From Lysobacteraceae bacterium (GTDB lineage: Bacteria > Pseudomonadota > Gammaproteobacteria > Xanthomonadales > Rhodanobacteraceae): a DNA stretch of 64,000 nt. Both the position numbers and the translations under genes were made by a program. The stretch's first letter is position 1; every line of letters starts with the position of its first letter. The notes under the pieces were generated by a model. That model was given only the letters and a program-made list of their open reading frames with translations. It ran no database searches and was not told the origin of the DNA. Below, piece after piece: positions 52,423-59,927 of the stretch. The stretch is from NCBI GenBank assembly GCA_004143945.1, contig SEHB01000003.1, forward strand, positions 124,001 to 188,000. The letters are read 5' to 3'.

Positions 52423-52863
52423 ATGGCCGCCCACGCGCCGCTCGAACTCGAACGCTTCCTGCCCTACCGGCTGTCGATCCTGTCCAATCGCGTGAGCCAG
52501 GCGATCGCGCGCGACTACCAGCAGCGCTTCGACCTTTCGATGACGGAGTGGCGCGTGATGGCCGTGCTCGCGCGCTTCGATGGCGACGGGCTTTCGGCGA
52601 GTGCGGTCGCAGGACACACCGAGATGGACAAGGTCGCGGTCAGCCGTGCGGTCACGCGCCTCGCCGCCGCCGGACGCGTGACGCGTCGCGCGCACGAGGG
52701 CGACAGGCGCCGCTCGGTGCTGCGCCTGACCGCGGCCGGATGGAAGGTGCACGACGCGATCGCGCCGCTCGCACGCGCGCACGAGCGCACGATGCTCGCC
52801 GAACTCGACGATGACGAGCGCCGCGCACTCGCGCGCATCCTGGACAAGCTCGCGCCGGTGTGA
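52423..52863 (+). CDS. MarR-family transcriptional regulator
   Basis: A 146-aa winged-helix dimeric regulator: MTEWRVMAVLARFDGDGLSAS, then AGHTEMDKVAVSRAVTRLAAAGRV (recognition helix) and the wing RRAHEGDRRRSVLRLTAAG. It is divergent from hppD and a palindrome lies in the shared promoter, so it probably represses the homogentisate operon and itself, relieved by an aromatic intermediate; that is inference. No good Shine-Dalgarno sequence precedes the ATG (CAAGGGACG lies further up). Convergent with the POT transporter across a repeat element. Confidence 0.9.
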   Translation: MAAHAPLELERFLPYRLSILSNRVSQAIARDYQQRFDLSMTEWRVMAVLARFDGDGLSASAVAGHTEMDKVAVSRAVTRLAAAGRVTRRAHEGDRRRSVLRLTAAGWKVHDAIAPLARAHERTMLAELDDDERRALARILDKLAPV

Positions 52864-52867
52864 GGCC

Positions 52868-52970
52868 GGGAATGGGGAATGGAGAATGGGGAATGGGAAG
52901 AGCCATGCTGCGCATGGTGGCTGGCACGAGCTCAGCTTGACGATTCCCGATTCCCGATTCCCTGTTCCCC
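52868..52970. repeat. GGGAATG-type inverted repeat element, copy 2
   Basis: Left arm 52868-52899 is four heptamers of the GGGAATG type with one change (GAGAATG); right arm 52942-52970 is CGATTCC-type heptads. A small internal hairpin (CCATGC-TGC-GCATGG) lies between. The element fills the gap between two convergent genes almost exactly, from 4 bases after the marR stop to 1 base before the transporter stop, which suggests a role as a shared transcript end. Confidence 0.8.
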
Positions 52971-52971
52971 G

Positions 52972-54474
52972 CTACTTCACCCCGTGCATCAGCCGCTGGA
53001 TCAGCGGTGCGATGAGGAACAGCAGCACGCCCGGGATCACGAGCGCCCAGAAGCCGAAGGTGTAGCCCGACAGCGCCGAATCGACGCTCATGCCGGTTTC
53101 CCCGCTGACGTGGCTCGCGAAGATGCCGGACAGGTTGTTGCCGATGCCGGTCGAGAGGAACCAGCCGCCCATCGCGAAGCCGACCAGTTTGGTCGGCGCG
53201 AGCTTGGTCGTCATCGACAGGCCGATCGGCGACAGGCACAGCTCGCCGATCGACTGGATCACGTAGACCATGAACAGCGTCCAGAACGGGATCTTGCCCG
53301 CGTCGCTGACCAGGCTCGACAGCGCGAACATCAGCAGCAGGAACGCGAGGCCGTTGAACACCAGGCCGAGGCCGAACTTGCGCGGGATCGACGGGTTGTT
53401 GCGACCCATGCGGATCCACAGCCACGCCAGCAGCGGCGCGAACGTGATGATCGCGATGGAATTGACCGACTGGAACCAGGCGACCGGGAAGACCCAGGAG
53501 CCGAACTCGCGGTCGACGATCTTGTCGGCGAGGAAGTTGAACGAGCTACCTGCCTGCTCGAAGAACATCCAGAAGAGGACGTTGAACGCGAAGATGATCA
53601 GCATCGCGATCGTCTTGTCGCGCGACACCGCGCCTTCGCGCACGCCCTCGACCAGCAGCATCACGCCGAGGCCGATGAACATCGCGGTCAGGATCCACTG
53701 CAGCGAGCTCGCGCCCATCGAGAGCAGGAAGTAGATCACCGGGATCGCGATGACCGCGCCGACCACGGTCATCATCACGCGCCCGAGGCCTTCGGCACCC
53801 TGCGGCGGACGACCGATGCCCTCGAGCTGGCGACGACCGAACCAGAACCAGACCAGGCTCAGCAACATGCCGATGCCGGAGGCGATGAACACGACCTTGT
53901 AGGCCGGCATGCCGGGTTGGCCACCGAGGACACGCTCGGCCAGCCATCCGGTCAGCAGCGGCGCGAGCATCGCGCCGAGGTTGATGCCCATGTAGAACAG
54001 CGTGAAACCGGAGTCGCGGCGTTCGTCACCACGCGTGTACAGCATGCCGACCATCGTCGAGATGTTCGGCTTGAACAGGCCGTTGCCCGCGATGATCGTC
54101 GCGAGGCCGAACTTGAACAGGTTCTCGTCGGGCATCGCGATCATGAACAGGCCCGCAGCCATGATCACCGCACCGACCAGGATCGAGCGCTGGTAGCCGA
54201 TCACGCGATCCGCGACGTAGCCGCCGAAGATCGCCGCGGCGTAGACGAGCGCGAGGTAGGCGCCGTAGGTCTGGTTCGCGGGCGCCTCGCCGGTACCGCT
54301 GCCGCCATGGAACTGCGCGACGATGTAGAGCACGAGCGCCCAGCGGATCCCGTAGAACGCGAAGCGTTCCCAGAATTCGGTCATGAACAGCATCCACAGC
54401 GGGCGTGGATGCCCGAGCATCTGCCTGAATTCCGGCAGCGGCTGCTCCGGCACGTTGGTCGCGGCTCCGCTCAT
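52972..54474 (-). CDS. POT/PTR-family proton-dependent oligopeptide transporter
   Basis: A 500-aa 12-14 helix membrane importer of di- and tripeptides. Signatures: EFWERFAFYGIRWALVLY (the ExxER motif of helix 1), GGYVADRVIGYQRSILVGAV (PTR2 signature 1) and FTLFYMGINLGAMLAPLLTGW (signature 2). The ATG at 54474 (MSGAATNVPEQPLPEFRQ) is preferred; the open frame extends 16 residues upstream. It fits the theme of peptide use with PepA and the secreted subtilase. A single gene transcribed leftward, convergent with marR. Confidence 0.94.
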   Translation of the reverse strand: MSGAATNVPEQPLPEFRQMLGHPRPLWMLFMTEFWERFAFYGIRWALVLYIVAQFHGGSGTGEAPANQTYGAYLALVYAAAIFGGYVADRVIGYQRSILVGAVIMAAGLFMIAMPDENLFKFGLATIIAGNGLFKPNISTMVGMLYTRGDERRDSGFTLFYMGINLGAMLAPLLTGWLAERVLGGQPGMPAYKVVFIASGIGMLLSLVWFWFGRRQLEGIGRPPQGAEGLGRVMMTVVGAVIAIPVIYFLLSMGASSLQWILTAMFIGLGVMLLVEGVREGAVSRDKTIAMLIIFAFNVLFWMFFEQAGSSFNFLADKIVDREFGSWVFPVAWFQSVNSIAIITFAPLLAWLWIRMGRNNPSIPRKFGLGLVFNGLAFLLLMFALSSLVSDAGKIPFWTLFMVYVIQSIGELCLSPIGLSMTTKLAPTKLVGFAMGGWFLSTGIGNNLSGIFASHVSGETGMSVDSALSGYTFGFWALVIPGVLLFLIAPLIQRLMHGVK

Positions 54475-54599
54475 GCGGCTGTACCCCTTCGGTGACTGGT
54501 GATCGGCGCGGGCCGGTGGCACGCGGCCGACGAGATTTACCGGCTGGCGCCGGCCACGTCAACGCGAATCGGGCAAACCGATGTGACGCATCGCAACAA

Positions 54600-55457
54600 T
54601 CAGGCGCTGCCGATGTGCGTGCGCACGTCCAGCAGTTCGGGGAAGAACACGAGGTCGAGCGCCTTGCGCAGGAAACCGACGCCCGAAGAACCGCCGGTAC
54701 CCCTGCGGTAGCCGATGATGCGCTCGACGGTCTTCATGTGGCGGAACCGCCAGAGCTGGAAGTTCTCTTCGATGTCCACGAGCTGCTCGCACAGGTGGTA
54801 TTCGGGCCAGAACGCGCGCGGGTCCTCGTAGATGCGCCGGAACACCGGCAGCAACGCGGGCGCGCGCTCGTGCGGTGCGGTCACGTCGCGCGCGAGCAGT
54901 TCGGGCGGCACCGGGTGCCCGCGGCGCGCGAGATAGCGCAGCACCTCGTCGTACAGGCTCGGTGCCTCGAGCGTTTCGCGCAACTGCGCCTGCGAAGGCG
55001 GATCGTGCTCGAACACGCGCAGCATGTCCGCATTCTTGTTGCCGAGAAGGAACTCGATCATGCGGTACTGGTGTGACTGGAACCCCGACGCAGGTCCGAG
55101 CACGTGGCGGAATTCGAGGTATTCCGACGGCGTCAGCGTCGCGAGCACGCCCCACTGCGCGAACAGCTGCTGCTGCACCTGCTTGACGCGCGCGAGGATC
55201 TTGAGCGTCGAATCGACATCGTCCTCGCGCAGGCGCAGGATCGCGGCGCGCAATTCATGGATCATGAGCTTGAGCCAGAGCTCGGCGACCTGGTGCTGCA
55301 CGATGAACAGCATCTCGTCGTGGTGCGGCGGCTCGCTCAGCGGCTTCTGCGCCGACAGCAGCACCGGAAGCTGCAGGTAACCGCCATAGGTCGTGCGATC
55401 ACGCAGGTCCAGCTCGATGCCCTGCTCGAGTGCGCGCCGGTTGTGCGATTCGGTCAT
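54600..55457 (-). CDS. kynA: Tryptophan 2,3-dioxygenase
   Basis: Heme enzyme that opens the indole ring of tryptophan to N-formylkynurenine, the first step of the kynurenine route. The 285-aa protein matches the Xanthomonas enzyme residue for residue in numbering: F51 and H55 in [12 protein letters not shown]117 in YLEFRHVLG, the proximal heme ligand H240 in WRFRHMKTV, and T254 in [11 protein letters not shown]. This agreement confirms the ATG at 55457. No other kynurenine-pathway gene is next to it. Divergent from the E1alpha gene. Confidence 0.96.
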   Translation of the reverse strand: MTESHNRRALEQGIELDLRDRTTYGGYLQLPVLLSAQKPLSEPPHHDEMLFIVQHQVAELWLKLMIHELRAAILRLREDDVDSTLKILARVKQVQQQLFAQWGVLATLTPSEYLEFRHVLGPASGFQSHQYRMIEFLLGNKNADMLRVFEHDPPSQAQLRETLEAPSLYDEVLRYLARRGHPVPPELLARDVTAPHERAPALLPVFRRIYEDPRAFWPEYHLCEQLVDIEENFQLWRFRHMKTVERIIGYRRGTGGSSGVGFLRKALDLVFFPELLDVRTHIGSA

Positions 55458-55658
55458 TGCGGATCCCAGGGTTCCGGAACGAACCAGTCTAACGCCAAGC
55501 GGCGATGCTGCGCCGAGTCTTGCGGACCTGCGGGCGTCTTGCTTACTGTTCGACATTCCCTCGCCGGGCCCGCGTCGATGGCCCGCGACGCGCCCCGCCC
55601 GACATCGGCGCCGCGTCCCGCGCGTGATCGCGCCCGCGAGCCTGCAACGGAGGCTGTC

Positions 55659-56735
55659 TTGTCCATCGCCGCAACTTTCGAGATCGAATTCCTCCAGTAC
55701 CTCGACGCCGAGGGCAAGCTGGTGCGTGACGACCTGCCCGCGATCGCGCGCGACGTGCGCGAGCTGGTCGAGCTCTACCGGCAGATGCTGTTCGTGCGCG
55801 TGTTCGACGCGAAGGCGGTCGCGCTGCAGCGCACCGGCAAGCTCGGCACCTACGCGTCCTGCCTCGGCCACGAGGCCGCGCACATCGCGATCGGCAGCGC
55901 GATGCAGGAGGACGACGTGTTCGCGCCGATGTACCGCGAGTACGGCGCGCAGTTCATCCGCGGCGTCAAGCCGCGCGAGGTGCTGCTGTACTGGGGCGGC
56001 GACGAACGCGGCAGTGACTTTTCCGGCCCCGCGCACGATTTCGCGTGGTGCGTGCCGATCGCGACGCAGTGCCTGCACGCGGCTGGATCCGCGCTCGCGT
56101 TCAAGCTGCGCGGTGAACCGCGCGTGGCGGTGACCGTGGTCGGCGACGGCGGCTCGTCCAAGGCCGACTTCAACAGCGCGATCAATGTCGCCGGTGCGAT
56201 GCAGCTGCCGCTGGTCGCCGTGATCGTCAACAACCAGTGGGCGATTTCGGTGCCGCGCAAGGCGCAGACCGGCGCAAAGACGCTCGCGCAGAAGGGCATC
56301 GCGGCCGGGCTCGAATGCCTGCAGGTCGACGGCAACGACCTGATCGCGATGCGCAGTGCGATGGACCACGCGATCAAGCGCGCGCGCCACGGCCACGGCG
56401 GGATGGTCATCGAGGCGGTCACCTATCGCCTGTCCGACCACACCACCGCGGATGACGCGCGCCGCTACCGGCCCGACGACGAAGTCAAGGCCGCGTGGCA
56501 GCGCGAGCCGCTCAAGCGCCTCAAGGCCTATCTCGTCGGCCTCAACGCGTGGACCGAGAAGGAAGAGGAAGACTGGAAGGCCGACTGCGCGCAGCGCGTC
56601 GACGCCGAGGTCAACGCCTACCTCGAGACGAAATCCCAACCGGTCGAAGCGATGTTCGACTACACCTGGGCCGAATTGCCCGCCGACCTCGCCGCGCAGC
56701 GCGCGCAGGCACTCGGCGCCGACAAGTCCCACTGA
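55659..56735 (+). CDS. bkdA1: 2-Oxoisovalerate (branched-chain) dehydrogenase E1 alpha subunit
   Basis: Thiamine-diphosphate-binding subunit of the branched-chain 2-oxoacid decarboxylase, 358 aa from TTG 55659 (GGAGG five bases upstream), or 385 aa from ATG 55578. The TTG start gives [16 protein letters not shown], the expected N-terminus. The TPP motif starts [20 protein letters not shown] and ends [31 protein letters not shown] and [14 protein letters not shown] are typical of E1 alpha. Pyruvate or acetoin dehydrogenase are possible but less likely. First gene of an E1a-E1b-E2 run; no E3 gene is seen. Confidence 0.88.
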   Translation: MSIAATFEIEFLQYLDAEGKLVRDDLPAIARDVRELVELYRQMLFVRVFDAKAVALQRTGKLGTYASCLGHEAAHIAIGSAMQEDDVFAPMYREYGAQFIRGVKPREVLLYWGGDERGSDFSGPAHDFAWCVPIATQCLHAAGSALAFKLRGEPRVAVTVVGDGGSSKADFNSAINVAGAMQLPLVAVIVNNQWAISVPRKAQTGAKTLAQKGIAAGLECLQVDGNDLIAMRSAMDHAIKRARHGHGGMVIEAVTYRLSDHTTADDARRYRPDDEVKAAWQREPLKRLKAYLVGLNAWTEKEEEDWKADCAQRVDAEVNAYLETKSQPVEAMFDYTWAELPADLAAQRAQALGADKSH

Positions 56736-56809
56736 ACTTTTCCACCGCCCCGGCGCAGGCCGGGACGGTCGCGCGACGCGCGGAAGACGCACGAGGAAAC
56801 CCGGATCCC

Positions 56810-57790
56810 ATGGCACAAATCACCCTGATCGAAGCCGTCACTCAGGCGCTCGCGTACGAGATGAAGATCGACCCCGGCGTCGTCGTGCTCGGCGAGGACG
56901 TCGGCGTCAACGGCGGCGTGTTCCGCGCGACCGTCGGCCTGCAGGAGAAATTCGGTGCCGACCGCGTGATCGACACGCCGCTGTGCGAAACGACGATCGC
57001 GGGCCTCACGGTCGGGCTCGCCGCGCAGGGCATGAAGCCGGTCGCCGAGGCGCAGTTCGAAGGCTTCATCTATCCGATGATGGAACACATCGCGTGCCAT
57101 GCGGCGCGCCTGCGCACGCGCACGCGCGGTCGCATGACCTGCCCCGCGGTGTTCCGCGCGCCCTGGGGCGGCGGCATCCGCGCGCCCGAGCACCATTCGG
57201 AAGCGAACGAACACCTGTTCACGAACATCCCGGGCATCCGCGTCGTGCTGCCGTCCTCGCCCGGGCGCGCCTACGGCCTGCTGCTCGCCGCGATCCGCGA
57301 CCCCGATCCGGTCGTGTTCTTCGAACCCAAGCGCATCTATCGCCAGTACAAGGAAGAGGTGCCCGACGACGGCGAGGCGTTGCCGCTCGACGTCTGCTTC
57401 GTGCTGCGCGACGGCAGCGACGTCACGCTCGTGACCTGGGGCGCGCAGGTCAAGGAAACCCTGGAAGCTGCCGATGCGCTGGCCGAGCAGGGCGTCAGCG
57501 CCGAAGTCATCGACGTCGCGACCCTCAAGCCGCTCGACTTCGACACGATCCACGAATCGGTGCGCAAGACAGGCCGTTGCGTGATCGTGCACGAGGCGCC
57601 GCGCACCGCGGGCTTCGGCGCGGAAATCGCCGCGCGCCTCGCCGACGAGGCACTCTACGACCTGCTCGCGCCGGTCGAACGCGTCACCGGCTACGACACC
57701 CACATCCCGCTGTATCGCCTCGAAATGAAGTACCTGCCCAGCGTCGAGCGCATCGTCGCCGCTGCCTTGCGCACGTTGGCGGCCAGCTGA
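56810..57790 (+). CDS. bkdA2: 2-Oxoisovalerate dehydrogenase E1 beta subunit
   Basis: Pairs with E1 alpha to form the alpha2-beta2 decarboxylase. The 326-aa protein has [20 protein letters not shown] and [20 protein letters not shown], the conserved GEDVG element, then the [20 protein letters not shown] block and [15 protein letters not shown], which is typical of branched-chain E1 beta (potassium-binding region). C-terminal transketolase domain with [23 protein letters not shown] at 56810 follows E1 alpha by 74 bp. A repeat element lies between this gene and E2. Confidence 0.9.
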   Translation: MAQITLIEAVTQALAYEMKIDPGVVVLGEDVGVNGGVFRATVGLQEKFGADRVIDTPLCETTIAGLTVGLAAQGMKPVAEAQFEGFIYPMMEHIACHAARLRTRTRGRMTCPAVFRAPWGGGIRAPEHHSEANEHLFTNIPGIRVVLPSSPGRAYGLLLAAIRDPDPVVFFEPKRIYRQYKEEVPDDGEALPLDVCFVLRDGSDVTLVTWGAQVKETLEAADALAEQGVSAEVIDVATLKPLDFDTIHESVRKTGRCVIVHEAPRTAGFGAEIAARLADEALYDLLAPVERVTGYDTHIPLYRLEMKYLPSVERIVAAALRTLAAS

Positions 57791-57809
57791 GCTGCCCGCC
57801 AACGTGCGT

Positions 57810-57909
57810 GGGAATGGGGAATAGGGGACAGGGAATCGTTCAAGACTGAACCTGCACGATGCCGACGACCCGCCTTTCCCATTCCCTGTTCCCCATTCCC
57901 GATTCCCGG
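57810..57909. repeat. GGGAATG-type inverted repeat element, copy 3
   Basis: Left arm 57810-57837 (GGGAATG, GGGAATA, GGGGACA, GGGAATC) and right arm 57875-57909 (CCATTCC, CTGTTCC, CGATTCC-type heptads) with a 37-base spacer. It separates E1 beta and E2 inside an operon, so a terminator function would disconnect E2; an RNA-processing or polarity role is more likely. It ends eight bases before the E2 start codon, as copy 1 ends three bases before valS. Confidence 0.78.
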
Positions 57910-57917
57910 ATTTCGAA

Positions 57918-59312
57918 ATGGCCGACCTCAAGACATTCCACCTCCCCGACCTCGGCGAAGGCCTGCCCGACGCGACCATCGTCGAATGGCTGGTGCCGGT
58001 CGGTGGCACCGTCCGGCTCGACGAGCCGATGGTCTCGATGGAGACCGCGAAGGCCGTCGTCGAGGTGCCTTCGCCGTTCTCGGGCACGCTCGCGAAGGTG
58101 CACGGCAACGCGGGCGACGTGATCGCGACCGGCGCCGCGCTGGCCGAGTTCGAACTCGACCCGAACGCACCGCAGCGCGCCGAAGCCGAGTCCACCGGTC
58201 ACCACCATGCGCCGCCGCCGAAGGGTCCCGCACCGGGCAAGGGCGTCGGCAACGAAGCGGCCGACGGCACCGGCGTGGTCGCATCCGACGAAGGCGGCGA
58301 GATCGTCACCGACGACGATTCGGGTCGCGCGGACGAAGGCACCGTCGTCGGTGCGATGCAGTCGAGCGACCGCGTGCATGCCGAGCAGGCGACGAGCATC
58401 GGTGGCGTCAAGGCGGTTCCGGCGGTGCGCGCCCTCGCGAAGAAGCTCGGCGTCGACCTCGCTCGCGTGCGCGCGAGCGGCGCAGGCGGGGTGGTCACGC
58501 TGAAGGACGTCAAGGACGCCGCCGCGGCCGGCACGGCCAGAGCCGGAACCGTCGCTCCATCCGCACACGTCGCCCAGCCTTCGCCTCAAGGCTCCCAGCC
58601 CTCCCAGGCCCAGCGCACCGCGGTCTCCGCGAGCGGCAAGCCGATGCGCACGACGCCACCGGGCCCGAGCGCGACGGGCCAGCCCGAGCAGCTCAAGGGC
58701 GTGCGCCGCAACATGGCTCGCGTGATGGCGGACGCGCATGCGAACGTGGTGCCGACCACGCTCGTCGACGACGCCGACCTGCATGCATGGATCGGCAAGC
58801 AGGACATCACCGCGCGCCTGATCCGCGCGATCGTCGCGGCCTGCAAGACGGTGCCTGCGCTCAATGCATGGTTCGACGGCAAGAACCTGACTCGCACGCT
58901 GCATCCGCACGTCGATATCGGCATCGCGGTCGATACCGACGACGGCCTGTTCGTGCCGGCGCTGCGCAACGCCGACATGCTCGATGGCGCGGGCATCCGC
59001 ACCGCGATCCAGCGCCTGCGCACGCAAGTCGAGGATCGCTCGATCCCGTCGTCCGAGCTTTCCGGCTACACGATCAGCCTGTCGAACTTCGGCATGTTCG
59101 CGGGCCGCTACGCCACGCCGGTGGTGGTGCCGCCGACCGTCGCGATCGTCGGCGCCGGCAAGCTGTGCCACGACGTGGTCGCGGTCATGGGCGGCATCGA
59201 AGTGCATCGGCGCATGCCGATCTCGTTGACGTTCGACCACCGCGCCGCGACCGGCGGCGAGGCCGCGCGGTTCCTCAAGGCCCTGCTCGACGACCTCGCG
59301 CGGCCGCAGTAG
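57918..59312 (+). CDS. bkdB: Branched-chain 2-oxoacid dehydrogenase E2 (lipoamide acyltransferase)
   Basis: Core acyltransferase, 464 aa. The N-terminal lipoyl domain has K45 in SMETAKAVVEV. A long Gly/Ala/acidic linker leads to the E1/E3-binding domain (about 162-200: VPAVRALAKKLGVDL and SGAGGVVTLKDV). The catalytic domain ends with TFDHRAATGGEAARFLKALL, H441 being the catalytic His. The usual HxxxDG motif reads HRAATGG, so the Asp that assists catalysis in other E2s is Thr; I believe relatives share this but cannot check. ATG at 57918 lacks a Shine-Dalgarno sequence because repeat copy 3 precedes it. The linker is unusually long. Confidence 0.9.
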   Translation: MADLKTFHLPDLGEGLPDATIVEWLVPVGGTVRLDEPMVSMETAKAVVEVPSPFSGTLAKVHGNAGDVIATGAALAEFELDPNAPQRAEAESTGHHHAPPPKGPAPGKGVGNEAADGTGVVASDEGGEIVTDDDSGRADEGTVVGAMQSSDRVHAEQATSIGGVKAVPAVRALAKKLGVDLARVRASGAGGVVTLKDVKDAAAAGTARAGTVAPSAHVAQPSPQGSQPSQAQRTAVSASGKPMRTTPPGPSATGQPEQLKGVRRNMARVMADAHANVVPTTLVDDADLHAWIGKQDITARLIRAIVAACKTVPALNAWFDGKNLTRTLHPHVDIGIAVDTDDGLFVPALRNADMLDGAGIRTAIQRLRTQVEDRSIPSSELSGYTISLSNFGMFAGRYATPVVVPPTVAIVGAGKLCHDVVAVMGGIEVHRRMPISLTFDHRAATGGEAARFLKALLDDLARPQ

Positions 59313-59318
59313 CGGCCG

Positions 59319-59927
59319 ATGGCGGAGCAGCGATCCGCGGGTGCCGCTGACCTCGGCGCGCATGCCGACACCGACCCGCCGCGGCTGGTCGCCACCGCGC
59401 AGCGGCTCGCGCCGTTGCTGCTCGCACACCTGCGCAGTCACGCGCGCCACGCGCGCCGGCGGGTTCGCGCGGGTGAAACTCTGTGCACGACCGCGCTCGT
59501 GCATGAAGCCTTCCTGCGCCTGCAACCCGCCGATGGCTGGCACGGGGAACAGCATTTCCTGCGCGCGGCCGCGCTTGCGATGCGCCAGGCGCTGGTCGAT
59601 CACGCGCGCATGAAGCTCGCTGCCAAGCGCGGCGGCGGCGCGACGCTCTCGCTCGAGGAAGCCGGCACCGAACCCTGGTGGGACAGCGACGAACGCCTGG
59701 TCGAACTGCACGAGGCCCTGCAGCGGCTCTCCGTGCTGAGTCCGCGCCTGACCCGCGTCGTCGAGTGCCGCTTCTTCGGCGGCTACTGCGAGCGGGACAC
59801 CGCGCGCATCCTCGGCGTCACCGAGCGCACCATCCGACGCGACTGGCTCAAGGCGCGTGCCTGGCTCTACCGCGAACTCGGCGGCGTGGCTGCCAGCCCC
59901 GGGATCGTCGCGGGAAGCGCGGCGTGA
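59319..59927 (+). CDS. ECF-type RNA polymerase sigma factor (TIGR02999/ECF43-like)
   Basis: A 202-aa sigma factor of the group paired with Ser/Thr kinases. The sigma-2 region reads CTTALVHEAFLRL, with Thr54, Thr57 and Thr58 where other ECFs have acidic residues that contact core polymerase; in the Vibrio EcfP system, as I recall, kinase phosphorylation at a threonine in this place supplies the charge. Sigma-4 is VVECRFFGGYCERDTARILG, then VTERTIRRDWLKARAWLYREL. Starts six bases after the E2 stop, so it may be cotranscribed, but the E2 operon and this pair are probably unrelated in function. It overlaps the kinase gene (GTGA). Confidence 0.9.
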   Translation: MAEQRSAGAADLGAHADTDPPRLVATAQRLAPLLLAHLRSHARHARRRVRAGETLCTTALVHEAFLRLQPADGWHGEQHFLRAAALAMRQALVDHARMKLAAKRGGGATLSLEEAGTEPWWDSDERLVELHEALQRLSVLSPRLTRVVECRFFGGYCERDTARILGVTERTIRRDWLKARAWLYRELGGVAASPGIVAGSAA

